NCBI GenBank assembly: GCA_020524525.2
Contig: CP129018.1
Span: forward strand, 2,422,115-2,486,114
Length of the DNA: 64,000 nt
Direction: 5' to 3'
Source: Bacillus tianshenii
GTDB taxonomy: Bacteria; Bacillota; Bacilli; Bacillales; Bacillaceae_N
Below, piece after piece: positions 48,649 through 61,262 of the stretch; within the stretch, counting starts at the first letter, position 1; each line of letters starts with the position of its first letter. The notes under the pieces are model-generated. The model was not told where the DNA came from. It was given only the letters and a program-made list of their open reading frames with translations, and did not search any database. Position numbers and translations under genes: made by a program.

Positions 48649-48718
48649 CGATGTCAGCCAAATGATTGGCTGACATCCTGTGTGTTCTATTTGGAGTCAG
48701 CCGGATTAGTTCGCTGAC
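48649..48718 (-). repeat. Paired inverted repeats between leuB and leuC
   Basis: A perfect 12-bp stem GATGTCAGCCAA/TTGGCTGACATC with a 4-nt loop (48649-48676) lies in the leuB-leuC gap with no U-run. The core GTCAGC/GCTGAC recurs at 48696-48718 across the leuB stop codon, so alternative pairings are possible. Probably an mRNA processing or stability element rather than a terminator. Confidence 0.5.
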
Positions 48719-49815
48719 ACTTGTTTGGCTTGGTGAATGTGCGCTAGCGCTTCAAGCACTTTTTCCGTCATTTCATTTGTAGAAAGAGCCTTGCTCGGAT
48801 CTTCAGCAATATCTGCTGTGCGGTGACCTTGTTCAAGGACACGCTCAACTGCTGCTTCAATTAACGATCCTTCTTCAGACATTTCAAATGAGTACTTTAA
48901 CATCATTGCTGCTGAAAGAATAGTTGCAAGTGGGTTCGCTTTGTTCTGTCCTGCAATATCTGGTGCTGAACCATGTACAGGCTCGAACAAGCCAGGCCCC
49001 TCTGCTGAAAGGCTTGCTGAAGGAAGCATTCCAAGCGAACCTGTCAGCATTGCAGCTTCATCACTTAAGATATCACCAAACATGTTTTCCGTTACAATGA
49101 CATCAAGTGCCTTCGGATTGCGTACAAGCTGCATTGCCGCGTTGTCCACGAGCATATGGCTGTATTCAACCTCAGGATAATCCTTTGCCACTTCTTCAAC
49201 AATTTCGCGCCAGAATTTGCTTGATTCAAGCACGTTCGCCTTATCAACGGAAAGGAGCTTTTTCCCACGAAGTGTCGCAAGCTCAAAGCCTTTGCGCACG
49301 ATGCGCTCGATTTCTGAACGGCTGTAGAAAAGCGTATCAACAGCTGCATCTTCTCCGTCTTCTGTCTTCGTCCGCTCACTTGGCTGGCCGAAATAAATGC
49401 CGCCTGTTAGCTCACGTACAATCATTAAGTCGATTCCCTCTAATACAGAAGGCTTCAAGGTTGATGCATCACTTAAGCTGTTAAAAGCCATCACTGGACG
49501 AAGGTTCGCAAATAAGCCAAGTGCTTTGCGGATACCAAGCAAGCCACGTTCTGGACGAAGGTCTGATGGGTTGTTATCCCATTTCGGACCACCGACTGCG
49601 CCTAATAGGATCGCATCACTATTGCGGCAAATCTCGACTGTTTCATCAGGAAGAGGTGTTCCGTCCTTATCAATCGCCTCTCCACCGATTCTTGCAAACT
49701 GAAATGAAAAGTCATGTCCATAGTAATCTGCTGTTCTTTCAAGCACTGAAATGGCGCTTTGTACAATCTCTGTGCCAATGCCATCGCCAGGCATGACTGC
49801 GATTTGTTTCTTCAT
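48706..49815 (-). CDS. leuB: 3-isopropylmalate dehydrogenase
   Basis: 369 residues from the ATG at 49815 with SD AAGGGGG. NAD-dependent decarboxylating dehydrogenase making 2-oxoisocaproate precursor. Seen: [14 protein letters not shown], the substrate arginines in [39 protein letters not shown], and [18 protein letters not shown]. Overlaps nothing; follows leuA by 21 bp. Confidence 0.98.
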   Translation of the reverse strand: MKKQIAVMPGDGIGTEIVQSAISVLERTADYYGHDFSFQFARIGGEAIDKDGTPLPDETVEICRNSDAILLGAVGGPKWDNNPSDLRPERGLLGIRKALGLFANLRPVMAFNSLSDASTLKPSVLEGIDLMIVRELTGGIYFGQPSERTKTEDGEDAAVDTLFYSRSEIERIVRKGFELATLRGKKLLSVDKANVLESSKFWREIVEEVAKDYPEVEYSHMLVDNAAMQLVRNPKALDVIVTENMFGDILSDEAAMLTGSLGMLPSASLSAEGPGLFEPVHGSAPDIAGQNKANPLATILSAAMMLKYSFEMSEEGSLIEAAVERVLEQGHRTADIAEDPSKALSTNEMTEKVLEALAHIHQAKQVSAN

Positions 49816-49836
49816 CGAATTGCCCCCTTGTTCCAC

Positions 49837-52411
<2,575 letters not shown>

Positions 52412-52437
52412 TTAATAGTTAAGTTTTTATTTTAAAA

Positions 52438-52962
52438 TTATTGAATTAAACTAATGGAACGATTATCTTGGTTTGGCTTCACGCCTGTTCCTCGCGCAAA
52501 GGCTGTTGTACCTGTGCGAGCAACTTCTTTGATGCCATACGGACGAAGCAGCTCAATTAATGCTTCGACCTTAGCGGAATCACCAGTGACTTGAACGACG
52601 GTTGTCGTCCGGCTAACATCTACCACTGTCGCACGGAACGGGTCGATTAACCCTGAGATTTCACTGCGTGTCTGTGGTGTTGTGATGACCTTAATCAGCG
52701 CCAGTTCACGTGAAACCATCGGCTGGTCTGTAATGTCTTGAACTTTAATCACATCAATTTGCTTGTTTAATTGCTTCGTCAGCTGTTCAGCCTTGCGGGC
52801 ATCATCAACATTAACGACGAATGTCATTCTTGAAATATCTGGTGTTTCAGTATGGCCAACTGTAATGCTCTCGATATTGTAGTTACGGCGAGAGAATAGG
52901 CCAGTAATACGGTTTAGTACACCTGAACGGTTATTTACTGTTGCAGTTACAATACGCTTCAT
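52438..52962 (-). CDS. ilvH: Acetolactate synthase small (regulatory) subunit
   Basis: 174 residues. N-terminal ACT domain ([30 protein letters not shown]) that binds valine in the family, and a C-terminal ACT-like domain ([21 protein letters not shown]). Activates and gives feedback control to IlvB. Overlaps the ilvB stop by 4 bp. Confidence 0.97.
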   Translation of the reverse strand: MKRIVTATVNNRSGVLNRITGLFSRRNYNIESITVGHTETPDISRMTFVVNVDDARKAEQLTKQLNKQIDVIKVQDITDQPMVSRELALIKVITTPQTRSEISGLIDPFRATVVDVSRTTTVVQVTGDSAKVEALIELLRPYGIKEVARTGTTAFARGTGVKPNQDNRSISLIQ

Positions 52963-54677
52963 AGTTTCACCCCCACCATTTCACTCAAGCCTTTGCCTGG
53001 CGCTACCATTGGATAGACATTTTCTTCAGGCGTTACTCTAAAATCAATTAACACTGGACCATCAATCGCAAGCGCGTCTTTCAATGCTTGCTCTGCTTCT
53101 TCTTCTGTTTCAGCACGAAGACCTTTCACACCGTAAGCGTCTGCCAGCTTAACGAAATCAGGCTGACCAGGGATAAGTGATTGAGAATAGCGCTTTTCAA
53201 AGAATAGCTCCTGCCATTGACGAACCATTCCAAGTGATTGGTTATTTAAAATAACAACTTTTACCGGAAGGTTGCGCTCTGCCATAACGGTTAATTCTTG
53301 CGCCGTCATTTGGAAGCCGCCATCTCCAAGAACTGCAACAACTGTTGAGTCTTTTTCAGCTAGTTGTGCGCCGATTGCTGACGGGAGGCCGAAGCCCATT
53401 GTGCCAAGTCCGCCGGATGTAACCCAACGATTCGGCTTTGTAAAGGAATAATATTGCGCCGCCCACATTTGATGCTGTCCAACATCTGTTGTAACAACTG
53501 CCTCACCATTTGTCAGCTCATGCACTAATTGGATTAAGCGCTGCGGCTTGATTTCTGGTGTTGCCTTCTTGTAAACGAGCGGATATTCTTCCTTCCAGTT
53601 GTACAGCTTCTTGCGCCAAATTGTCGTATCTGCAGGTGTTCCGTTTTCAGCGACAAGCTGTTTTAACGCTTCACGTGCATCCCCAACAACCGGGATATCT
53701 GTCGGTACATTTTTGCCGATTTCCGCTGGGTCGATGTCGATGTGTGCCACTTTTGCATTTGGTGCAAATTCTTCAAGGTTGCCTGTTACACGGTCATCGA
53801 AACGGGCGCCGATACTAATCAACAGGTCTGATTCTGTAATCGCCATGTTTGCTGTATACGTACCGTGCATACCAGCCATTCCAAGGAACAGCTTATGGTC
53901 GCCTGGGAATGAACCGAGACCGAGCAACGTGTTTGTTACTGGAATTTGCTGTTGCTCAGCGTATGCTAACAGCTCTTCGTGTGCATCGGCATGAAGAACG
54001 CCAGCTCCTGCTAGAATCAACGGCTTCTTCGCTTGGCTTACGGCTTCTGTCAGCTTACGGATTTGCAGATGATTTGGCATAACCGTCGGCTGATAGCTCG
54101 GAATGTTCACTGGCTGACTGTAATCAAATTCCCCTTCAAGAATCGCAATGTCTTTCGGAATATCGATTAGGACTGGACCAGGACGGCCAGTTGTCGCAAT
54201 ATGGAACGCTTCTTTAATTGTTTTTGGCAAGTCTTTGATATCACGGACTTGATAGCTATGCTTTGTAATTGGCATTGTAATTCCAATCACATCTGCTTCT
54301 TGGAAGGCATCTGACCCGATGACGCTTGAGTTTACCTGTCCTGTAAAAACAACGAGTGGGAGAGAGTCCATCATTGCATCTGTTAAACCTGTGACGATAT
54401 TTGTCGCTCCAGGGCCAGAAGTTGCAATGACAACACCAGGCTTACCTGATACTCTTGCATATCCTTCAGCAGCATGAATGCCGCCTTGCTCGTGACGTGT
54501 TAACACGTGGTCAATACCTGCATCATATAAGGCATCATAGATTGGTAGAACTGCGCCGCCCGGATAGCCGAAAAGCACCTCTACATTCTCAGCCTTTAAT
54601 GATTCGACAAACATATTAGCCCCATTCATTTTTGTACCTGACATTTGCATCTCCTTCTCTTTTAGCTCTGCACCCAT
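52959..54677 (-). CDS. ilvB: Acetolactate synthase large (catalytic) subunit
   Basis: 572 residues. ThDP enzyme that makes acetolactate and acetohydroxybutyrate. Catalytic Glu in [23 protein letters not shown]-domain [17 protein letters not shown], and the ThDP-Mg motif [23 protein letters not shown]-type (about 440-470). ATG 54677 has SD GAGGAGG. First gene of the biosynthetic operon behind the leucine T-box. The 180-bp stretch between T-box terminator and ATG is AT-rich with no clear operator. Confidence 0.98.
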   Translation of the reverse strand: MGAELKEKEMQMSGTKMNGANMFVESLKAENVEVLFGYPGGAVLPIYDALYDAGIDHVLTRHEQGGIHAAEGYARVSGKPGVVIATSGPGATNIVTGLTDAMMDSLPLVVFTGQVNSSVIGSDAFQEADVIGITMPITKHSYQVRDIKDLPKTIKEAFHIATTGRPGPVLIDIPKDIAILEGEFDYSQPVNIPSYQPTVMPNHLQIRKLTEAVSQAKKPLILAGAGVLHADAHEELLAYAEQQQIPVTNTLLGLGSFPGDHKLFLGMAGMHGTYTANMAITESDLLISIGARFDDRVTGNLEEFAPNAKVAHIDIDPAEIGKNVPTDIPVVGDAREALKQLVAENGTPADTTIWRKKLYNWKEEYPLVYKKATPEIKPQRLIQLVHELTNGEAVVTTDVGQHQMWAAQYYSFTKPNRWVTSGGLGTMGFGLPSAIGAQLAEKDSTVVAVLGDGGFQMTAQELTVMAERNLPVKVVILNNQSLGMVRQWQELFFEKRYSQSLIPGQPDFVKLADAYGVKGLRAETEEEAEQALKDALAIDGPVLIDFRVTPEENVYPMVAPGKGLSEMVGVKL

Positions 54678-54862
54678 TCGAACTCCTCCTCGGTTTGTTT
54701 TCTCCTAATCTCCTAAAGACTGAATGTTATGTGGTTATGAAATATTCTGAACTTGACTATTAGCTGAATATTTCGTTTTTTTGTTATTTAAAAATAGCTA
54801 CGTTAACTTTTTTTGGGGTGATTTCCGCTGCAGGCGGTGGGTCTTCACCTGTCATGCAGCCA

Positions 54863-55165
54863 AAAAAAACAGAAGACCTTCTCACCCCATACAAGCCCCG
54901 TTGGCTTAAAGGGGTGAAAAGGTCTTCCTTTCCACGGTACCACCCTTTTTCGCGGGATTCTTTCGAATACCGCCTCGAGAACAGCCATCAGACTGTTCTT
55001 TTTTGTTAACGAGCAATGACCTGTGTCAACACTGCCCGGCCAATCCTAATCCTACTGTTTCAGATTGGCGCTCTGAGGTGAGCTTCATTACAGGGATAAC
55101 ACCGGCTCTCAGCGTATACCGGCTCTCTGGAGATATCCAGCTGCAACTACTTATCCTCTTCTGCG
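54863..55165 (-). promoter_or_regulatory. Leucine-specific T-box leader of the ilvBHC-leuABCD operon
   Basis: The minus-strand leader has the T-box AGGGTGGTACCGTG (near 54930-54946). A long terminator follows (arms around 54871-54888 and 54907-54925, AAGACCTTTTCACCCC type, followed by TTTTTTTT). Stem I has specifier context GAAG-CTC-ACC, placing CTC (Leu) at 55082-55080. Leucine starvation, sensed as uncharged tRNA-Leu, should allow readthrough into ilvB. The arrangement is that of the B. subtilis ilv-leu operon. Confidence 0.93.
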
Positions 55166-55180
55166 CTTTTGGTTATTTAT

Positions 55181-56080
55181 TTATGAACTCATTTTTGCAT
55201 TTTTATATACTTGAACTCCGTCTGATAAGACTCGCTCACGGAATGCTTTTAATAATGTTTGTGTATGTTCACCTGGCTTACCGTCTCCAACTTGGCGACC
55301 ATCTACTTTGACGACGGCAATTACTTCTGCTGCCGTTCCTGTTAAGAACACTTCATCTGCAATGTAGACTTCGTGTCGTGTAAATGGTGTTTCAACGACT
55401 TCATAGCCATGTTCCTTCGCTAATTCGATAATAACATTTCTCGTTACACCTTCAAGGGCCCCTACGTGACCAGGTGGTGTAAGAATTTTGTTGTCTTTAA
55501 TGATAAAGATGTTATCTGCGGAACCTTCTGCCACATAACCTTGGTCATTCAGCATTAATGCTTCACTTACATTTGCAAGATGTGCCTCAATCTTAACGAG
55601 GACATTGTTCAAATAGTTTAATGACTTAACCATTGGACTTAATACGTCTGGTCGGTTGCGGCGGCTTGCCACTGTGACAATTTCAAGACCTGTGTCATAC
55701 AAGTGCTTCGGAAAAATCGAAAGCGGCTCACAGATTACGACGACGGAAGGTCGTTTACACTTATAAGGATCAAGACCTAAATCGCCGACACCTCTTGAAA
55801 TAACGAGGCGAATGTATGCATCTTTTAGTTCATTCTTTGCGACTGTTTCTACCATGATATCCGTTAATTCCTCTTTTGTATAGGGAATATTCAGCATAAT
55901 TGACTTTGCTGAGTTATATAAACGGTCAACATGGTCTTTCAGGCGAAAAATATTCCCGCCGTATACTCGAATCCCTTCGAAAACACCATCTCCATATAGA
56001 AAACCATGGTCGTAGACGGAAATTTTCGCGTCTTCTTTCTTTACAAATTCGCCATCGAGATAAATCCATTGTTCGCTCAT
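55181..56080 (-). CDS. ilvE: Branched-chain amino acid aminotransferase (class IV PLP)
   Basis: 299 residues from the ATG at 56080 (GGAG SD); the frame to 56185 extends into the leader. Fold type IV aminotransferase: YDHGFLYGDGVFEGIRVY at the N-terminus, PLP lysine in MVKSLNYLNNVL, the substrate loop EGSADNIF, and FLTGTAAEVIAV. It is the short type (about 300), unlike the 356-residue BCATs of B. subtilis, and D-amino acid transaminase is the main alternative. It has its own promoter and stands directly before the leucine T-box, in the same direction. Confidence 0.92.
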   Translation of the reverse strand: MSEQWIYLDGEFVKKEDAKISVYDHGFLYGDGVFEGIRVYGGNIFRLKDHVDRLYNSAKSIMLNIPYTKEELTDIMVETVAKNELKDAYIRLVISRGVGDLGLDPYKCKRPSVVVICEPLSIFPKHLYDTGLEIVTVASRRNRPDVLSPMVKSLNYLNNVLVKIEAHLANVSEALMLNDQGYVAEGSADNIFIIKDNKILTPPGHVGALEGVTRNVIIELAKEHGYEVVETPFTRHEVYIADEVFLTGTAAEVIAVVKVDGRQVGDGKPGEHTQTLLKAFRERVLSDGVQVYKNAKMSS

Positions 56081-56254
56081 ACCGTCACGCTCCATTCGAA
56101 TTGAAATGACTGTTGCCATTACTAGTGCTAGATTTAAAGGATCAGTTCGTAAGTAGAATATTATCTGTACGATAATTCTGAACATGAGTGAAGCGAATCT
56201 TTCATTGCGGTTAATTCGAGTACCAACAAGTGTTGTTCGCTTTATTTGAGGACT

Positions 56255-56283
56255 ATCTTACGCCGAATTCAATGTTGCGTCAA
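56255..56283 (-). promoter_or_regulatory. SigA promoter of ilvE
   Basis: Minus-strand TTGACG (56283-56278), 17-bp spacer, TAAGAT (56260-56255); leader of about 170 nt to the ilvE ATG. The rest of the gap 56081-56540 shows only the palindrome listed next. Confidence 0.7.
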
Positions 56284-56314
56284 CACCTTTTTTTAAAATT
56301 ATTAGATAATTTAG

Positions 56315-56329
56315 ATTTGTTCTACAAAT
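56315..56329. promoter_or_regulatory. Candidate operator upstream of the ilvE promoter
   Basis: Perfect palindrome ATTTGT-TCT-ACAAAT, 32 bp upstream of the -35. About 10 of 15 positions fit the CodY motif AATTTTCWGAAAATT. CodY is a plausible but unproven ligand. Confidence 0.35.
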
Positions 56330-56540
56330 TGTATTCGCTTACATAATTGAAAAATCAACTATTTTCCCTTAATCAGACTTCATCAAACATTTTTTGATAA
56401 TAATATTTTTGGGTTAGTTTTCTTGAAGCTGGATCATTTAGGCGGGCGGTTCCAAGCTGAGTGGTGAGCGAAAAGAAGGTGTTTTTTTACAGGAAAGTTA
56501 TGATATTTGTATAGCGGTGTATGGAGGGTTTTTAGAGAAA

Positions 56541-56575
56541 AATAAAAAACCGTTGAACAAATGTTCACCGGTTTT
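56541..56575 (-). terminator. Terminator of the tRNA operon
   Basis: Stem AAAACCGTTGAACA/TGTTCACCGGTTTT (one mismatch) followed on the minus strand by TTATTTTT-like sequence, five bases after tRNA-Arg. Confidence 0.8.
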
Positions 56576-56579
56576 GGAA

Positions 56580-56653
<74 letters not shown>

Positions 56654-56667
56654 AAGTATATGTATGG

Positions 56668-56738
56668 AGCGGGTGATGGGAATCGAACCCACGACATCAG
56701 CTTGGAAGGCTGAGGTTTTACCACTAAACTACACCCGC
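56668..56738 (-). tRNA. tRNA-Gly (anticodon TCC)
   Basis: 71 nt. Acceptor GCGGGTG/CACCCGC with discriminator T, D-arm AGTTTAGTGGTAAAAC, anticodon loop CTTCCAA reading TCC, T-loop GTTCGATTC. No CCA is encoded. First of a two-tRNA unit. Confidence 0.97.
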
Positions 56739-56763
56739 ACAGCATTTATTTGCGACATAGTCT

Positions 56764-56792
56764 AATATATAAAATTTCATTGCGTTTGTCAA
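56764..56792 (-). promoter_or_regulatory. Strong SigA promoter of the tRNA operon
   Basis: Minus-strand TTGACA (56792-56787), 17-bp spacer, TATATT (56769-56764), about 20 nt before tRNA-Gly. Confidence 0.8.
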
Positions 56793-56831
56793 GAGGATTT
56801 CGGGGCCTGGTGTTGACCCCGTTTTCCTCCT

Positions 56832-57341
56832 TTATAACGTAGTCGTTACGCTTAGTTCTTTCACTTCTTCTCCTGCATCTGTATAGAATGACACAACTGC
56901 TTCGTTGTGCTTGACATCTAAGATGGCGTATGTTTTCTCTCTGCGCAGGCGCGGTAAGCGGATGCTGCCTGGATTAATGAATAATACGCCATTTGTATAT
57001 TCAGCTCCTGCAATATGGGAATGGCCGTAGCAAACAATCTTCGCGCCGACTTCTTCAGCACGGTATTGTAAGTTCATTAACGACATTTTCACATTGTAGA
57101 GGTGGCCGTGCGTGACGTAACAGTTCACATCCGCGATTGGTACAGTGACATCATTCGGGTAGCTGTCGTCGTAGTCGCAATTTCCCCTTACACCTGTAAA
57201 CGGCGCCATCTCTGCACAATCTTGCGCAAGCTCGGAATCACCGCAATGAATGAAGGCATCCACCTCTTCCTCATGACGCTCGTGGATTACCTTTAAAATG
57301 TCCGCATCGCCGTGATTATCACTGACAATCAGCACTTTCAT
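56832..57341 (-). CDS. ysnB: YfcE/MJ0936-type metallophosphoesterase
   Basis: 169 residues. Calcineurin-like fold with metal ligands in VSDNHGDADIL, HCGDSE, RGNCDYDD, THGHLYNV and YGHSHIAGAEY, all conserved. Family members hydrolyse phosphodiesters with Mn; the natural substrate is unknown. Its start overlaps the stop of rdgB by one base, so it is the last gene of the gerM-rph-type cluster, as in B. subtilis (ysnB). Confidence 0.93.
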   Translation of the reverse strand: MKVLIVSDNHGDADILKVIHERHEEEVDAFIHCGDSELAQDCAEMAPFTGVRGNCDYDDSYPNDVTVPIADVNCYVTHGHLYNVKMSLMNLQYRAEEVGAKIVCYGHSHIAGAEYTNGVLFINPGSIRLPRLRREKTYAILDVKHNEAVVSFYTDAGEEVKELSVTTTL

Positions 57342-57958
57342 TAAGAATCCTCTCCCTTAAAAAGGATCTCATCGTTCTCCAGCATAACACTCAGCTTCTT
57401 TAACGCATTCGCACGGTGACTAATTTCATTCTTCTCTTCTTTTGTCAGCTGTGCCATTGTGCGCTGTTTATCTTCTACATAAAAGATCGGGTCATAGCCG
57501 AAGCCGTTCTCACCCTGCGGTGCGGTCGTGATTTTCCCTTCACATGTTCCTTCGACAATGACTGTTTCTTTCCCCGGTACCGCCACAGCTAACGCGCAGA
57601 AAAAACGAGCAGTGCGCTTCTCATCAGGCACTGCGCTCATTTCTTCAAGCACCTTCGCTAAGTTCGCCGCGTCATCCTTGTCCTCACCTGCATAGCGGGC
57701 TGAATAGACACCTGGGCGACCGTCGATTGCATCTACAATCAAGCCGGAATCATCTGAAATGACAGGTGTTTGAAAACGCTCCGCAATTGTTTCCGCCTTC
57801 TTGCGTGCATTAGCAGCAAATGTGTCGCCGTCTTCGACAACATCAGGAATATCGCTGTAATCGAGCAAGGATGTAACTTTGATACCGAACTTTCCAATGA
57901 GATATTGAAACTCTCGCACTTTGCCTTTATTTTTCGTTGCGATAATGACTGATTTCAT
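57341..57958 (-). CDS. rdgB: XTP/dITP (non-canonical purine NTP) pyrophosphatase
   Basis: 205 residues of the Ham1/RdgB family (ysnA in B. subtilis). Seen: IIATKNKGKVREF at the start, VISDDSGLIVDAIDGRPGVYSARYAG, GENGFGYDPIFYV and the C-terminal SHRANALKKL. Removes dITP and XTP from the nucleotide pool. Lies 18 bp after rph and overlaps ysnB by one base. Confidence 0.97.
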   Translation of the reverse strand: MKSVIIATKNKGKVREFQYLIGKFGIKVTSLLDYSDIPDVVEDGDTFAANARKKAETIAERFQTPVISDDSGLIVDAIDGRPGVYSARYAGEDKDDAANLAKVLEEMSAVPDEKRTARFFCALAVAVPGKETVIVEGTCEGKITTAPQGENGFGYDPIFYVEDKQRTMAQLTKEEKNEISHRANALKKLSVMLENDEILFKGEDS

Positions 57959-57976
57959 TTTTTCGCCGCTCCCTAT

Positions 57977-58723
57977 TTACGCATTTAAAATTTTCTCTGT
58001 CAGCTCGTCTCCGATGATTTCTTTTTGTACATCAATTAATTCACTTACCCCTTTATTCGCAAGTGTAAGCATCTCATTCAGCTGCTGTGCTGAAAATGTT
58101 GCTTCTTCCCCCGTGCCCTGAAGCTCCACAAATTCACCGGCACCTGTCATAACAATGTTCATATCAACATCTGCCTTCGAATCTTCCTCATAGCACAAAT
58201 CAAGCACGGCGCCTTGTTCTGCAAGCACGCCGACAGAAGTTGCCGCTAGAAAGTCTTTGATCGGAAACTTTTCAAGCTTATGCTTCTCAACAAGCTTGCC
58301 GACTGCAACCGCGACCGCAACAAATGCCCCTGTAATGGAAGCCGTTCTCGTTCCGCCGTCCGCTTGAATGACGTCACAATCAACCCAAACCGTCCGCTCG
58401 CCAATGCTGTCAAGGTCAATAACAGAACGAAGCGCACGCCCGATCAGACGCTGAATTTCCATTGTTCGGCCTGACACCTTTCCTTTGCTTGACTCGCGAA
58501 TGTTGCGCTGCTGTGTCGCACGCGGAAGCATCGAGTATTCAGCGGTAATCCAGCCTTTTCCTTGCCCACGCAAAAAAGGCGGCACACGTTCTTCAATGCT
58601 TGCTGTGCAAATCACTTTCGTTTCACCAACCGAAATGAGCACAGACCCTTCTGGATGCTTTAAATAATTATTTTCAATATGTATATTTCTCAGTTGATCG
58701 GCTTGTCGTCCGTCATTTCTCAC
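57977..58723 (-). CDS. rph: Ribonuclease PH
   Basis: 248 residues from the GTG at 58723, chosen because GAGGAGGA precedes it and the protein then begins [15 protein letters not shown] as in the family; an ATG at 58744 overlaps the SD. 3'-5' phosphorolytic exonuclease that trims tRNA 3' ends. Seen: PHLRG-type loop [51 protein letters not shown]. Followed closely by rdgB. Confidence 0.97.
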   Translation of the reverse strand: MRNDGRQADQLRNIHIENNYLKHPEGSVLISVGETKVICTASIEERVPPFLRGQGKGWITAEYSMLPRATQQRNIRESSKGKVSGRTMEIQRLIGRALRSVIDLDSIGERTVWVDCDVIQADGGTRTASITGAFVAVAVAVGKLVEKHKLEKFPIKDFLAATSVGVLAEQGAVLDLCYEEDSKADVDMNIVMTGAGEFVELQGTGEEATFSAQQLNEMLTLANKGVSELIDVQKEIIGDELTEKILNA

Positions 58724-58863
58724 TACTACGTCCTCCTCGTTCATTCACTTGCTACAGTTCATAGCTATTATCTTATGATCTTTTTCATGCAAACATACGA
58801 AAAAAGGCGGCAGATAATATGCCAGCCTAATCACTCGGTTCCTATTATAACAAAAATCTCTCT

Positions 58864-59928
58864 CTAAAAACTACCTGTATTGACGCTTTGCGGACGTGAG
58901 ACAGGTTCTGCTATTTCATTTCCTTCTTCATTATAAAGGACAGACTCCCCATTCACCTGCAGCGCTACCTTTTCAACATCAGGCTGTTCGGTCAGTGATA
59001 ACACCAATGAATTTAGCAAATGCTCAGAAACAGCTGTCCCCTGCAGACTACCAAGCAATGCTTCATTAAAGTTCAACGTCACGACCCCATCTTCACGCTT
59101 CGGCTCATTCACCAACGTCATATCAGGGTGGAATTCACTGAGCAATTTCGAATCACGGGCAGGACCTTCAATCAACTCCTGGACCGTCGTTGCGACGATA
59201 TCTTCTGACGCTTTCGCTTCCACACGTCTTGTTACAGGCACGTAATACATATCCTCATCGTTTTGTGCAAGAAAGTAAAGCGTCATCGCTTTACTATTCT
59301 GTACGTCCACCACATCACCATCATCAAAGTTTATGCCATTCGCACGGCTCATTCCTTCATTAATCGGCGTGCCATTCACCGGCATAAACGGCTGTTCATG
59401 CCCATTGATGCGAATTTTCACGCGATCAATGTTATCAAACTGCGTCAATGTCCACGTAATAGATTGCAGAATCTTCATCTCATCCTCTGGCGCATAGTTC
59501 GCAAACTCTTGTGAAAAGTCTGCAACGACCGTGCCTTCCTCTGGAATGTTCACACCTAAAATCTGCGTCCCCGGCGGAAGTACAGCTTTAAAGCCATTTG
59601 GCAGCAATTCCGTTACAGGTCCTTCCTGTACAAGGTATTCCAGTGACTGCTTCGCCACTTCCTTCGTCTTCGGAAGCGCTAACGACTGCGGCACCACATA
59701 TCCATTTTGATCAATAAAGTAAAGCTCGCGGCTCGCTGATTCAGCCTGCTCCTCACTCTTCTGCTCTTCAGGCTGTTCTTTCAGCTTCTCCTCGCTTACA
59801 TATGTTACATCTTGTGAAGGCTCCACTTCCTTCGCAGCTCGCTCTCCTTGAAACATTCCACACCCCGATAATAAAAGCACGAACGCCGCGCCAATGACGC
59901 CTGCACGAGAAATTTTCAAAGTCGGCAT
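58864..59928 (-). CDS. gerM: GerM, germination/sporulation lipoprotein
   Basis: 354 residues from the ATG at 59928 (SD GGAGGG). Lipoprotein signal with lipobox LLSGC (Cys at about 23). Two GerMN domains (about 85-205 and 225-340; repeats such as LEYLVQEGPVTELLPNGFKA and VQELIEGPARDSKLLSEF). It ends PVSRPQSVNTGSF, nearly the B. subtilis ending. GerM in the B. subtilis forespore-mother cell interface supports the SpoIIIAH-SpoIIQ channel and spore germination. Between rph and murI as expected. Confidence 0.95.
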   Translation of the reverse strand: MPTLKISRAGVIGAAFVLLLSGCGMFQGERAAKEVEPSQDVTYVSEEKLKEQPEEQKSEEQAESASRELYFIDQNGYVVPQSLALPKTKEVAKQSLEYLVQEGPVTELLPNGFKAVLPPGTQILGVNIPEEGTVVADFSQEFANYAPEDEMKILQSITWTLTQFDNIDRVKIRINGHEQPFMPVNGTPINEGMSRANGINFDDGDVVDVQNSKAMTLYFLAQNDEDMYYVPVTRRVEAKASEDIVATTVQELIEGPARDSKLLSEFHPDMTLVNEPKREDGVVTLNFNEALLGSLQGTAVSEHLLNSLVLSLTEQPDVEKVALQVNGESVLYNEEGNEIAEPVSRPQSVNTGSF

Positions 59929-60081
59929 GTCATTCCCTCCTAAGGCAGTTTGTACTACCATGTATACGAGCTGTAAAAAAAAATAGACCAACCAAATCAT
60001 AAAAAAACGCTTGAGCTTCACTATCGCCCAAGCGTCTCCCCTCTTATTTCAGTTTTTTTATTTTTTCTTAGCTGTTAAGCG

Positions 60082-60276
60082 TTACTCCCCCTTAAGCTTC
60101 TCAATCTCTTCTTCCGACAAATCAATAAATTCCTTAATTTCTTCTACTGTCAAACCCTTTTGCAACATCTTACGCACTACTTCTTGCCTTCCTTCTTCTC
60201 TCCCTTTCTTATGCCAAGATGTTTCAATCTTCATAACAGCTTCCTCCTCTTCTTGTGGTAAGGTGCGCAACAAAAG
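60082..60276 (-). pseudogene. C-terminal remnant of an Rpn/YhgA-like nuclease (recombination-promoting nuclease family)
   Basis: The last 64 codons match the end of Rpn-family PD-(D/E)XK nucleases: LLLRTLPQEEEEAVMKI, ETSWHKKGREEGRQE, LLQKGLTVEEIKEFI-like and LSEEEIEKLKG. The nuclease domain itself is missing and murI begins at once upstream. An internal ATG at 60234 has a fair SD (GAGGAGG) and could give a 50-residue peptide. It fills the gap between gerM and murI, where B. subtilis has nothing. A relic of a mobile gene. Confidence 0.7.
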
Positions 60277-60295
60277 CCCTCCGGTTTCGGATGGG

Positions 60296-61090
60296 CTACA
60301 GCTCAATTGCATGGACGTTTTCAACATTTTGTTCAAACCACTTAGATGCGATTTTTTGGAACATTTCTTTTGAGCCTGTTGTGAGAAAGAGGTGGTTCGG
60401 TGTGACGTCATCTGTAACAAGCAGGCCGCTATGGTCGAGGATGGTACTGACTTCACGTGCCGTTTCATCGCCGGAGCAAATAATCGACACATCTGCACCG
60501 ACCACTTCTTGGATAAGCGGTTCTAGAATCGGATAATGCGTACAGCCGAGAATTAATGTATCAATCTTTGTATCTCGCAATGGCTGTAAGGATTCCTTTA
60601 CAATCTCGTAAGCTTCCAAGCCTTCAAACTCACCGCTCTCAACAATCGGCACGAATTTTGGACAGGCAAGCATCTCCACTTCCGCCTGACTATTAATACT
60701 TTGCAGCGCCTGCTTATAGCTGCCACTTTTGATCGTATTTTCTGTGCCGATTACACCAACATGGTTATTTTTCGTTATTTTCAACGCCGCACGAGCTCCA
60801 GGGTGGATAACGCCGATCACCGGAATGCTCAGCTTGTCGCGAATTTCTTTCAGCACGAGTGCTGTGGCGGTGTTGCACGCAATCACAAGCATCTTAATAT
60901 GATGCTTCATCAAATAATTCACCATCTGCCACGTATAAGCTTTCACTTCCTGACGAGGGCGCGGGCCATATGGACAGCGCATCGTGTCGCCAAGATAGAT
61001 AATTTCCTCTTTCGGAAGCTGACGCATGATTTCCTTTGCAACTGTCAATCCGCCGACTCCCGAATCAATTACGCCTATTGGTCTATTCAA
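60296..61090 (-). CDS. murI: Glutamate racemase
   Basis: 264 residues (racE in B. subtilis). Makes D-glutamate for peptidoglycan. Both catalytic cysteines are present in [12 protein letters not shown] and [30 protein letters not shown] and [13 protein letters not shown] are typical. In B. subtilis ysmB (MarR family) separates it from gerE; here ysmB is missing and the gerE fragment lies 172 bp upstream. Confidence 0.97.
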   Translation of the reverse strand: MNRPIGVIDSGVGGLTVAKEIMRQLPKEEIIYLGDTMRCPYGPRPRQEVKAYTWQMVNYLMKHHIKMLVIACNTATALVLKEIRDKLSIPVIGVIHPGARAALKITKNNHVGVIGTENTIKSGSYKQALQSINSQAEVEMLACPKFVPIVESGEFEGLEAYEIVKESLQPLRDTKIDTLILGCTHYPILEPLIQEVVGADVSIICSGDETAREVSTILDHSGLLVTDDVTPNHLFLTTGSKEMFQKIASKWFEQNVENVHAIEL

Positions 61091-61220
61091 AAGATCGCCT
61101 CATTTTTCTTGGTGTTTAGTATGTAAATTCTATTGCTGTATTGGACAAAAAAACTATTCGTACCACTCGTATATTTTACGCCTCACAATTCTTATGCGCC
61201 ATCATTTTTTCTCGAAAAAC

Positions 61221-61255
61221 AAAAAATAGCAACCGGCTTTCAAGCGAAAGCCGGT
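61221..61255 (-). terminator. Terminator of gerE
   Basis: A 10-bp perfect stem ACCGGCTTTC/GAAAGCCGGT (61232-61255), then TTGCTATTTTTTG on the minus strand, eight bases after the gerE stop. It is kept although gerE is split. Confidence 0.85.
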
Positions 61256-61262
61256 CTGCTCG

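Noticed and set aside
54717-54775. CodY-like boxes between the leucine T-box and ilvB
   Set aside because: Two 15-mers match the CodY motif with four mismatches each in an AT-rich stretch; chance is a sufficient explanation.
60082-60498. A 138-residue gene opposite to or overlapping murI
   Set aside because: Its upper part is a shadow of murI in another frame; only the last 64 codons show protein similarity and are listed as a remnant.
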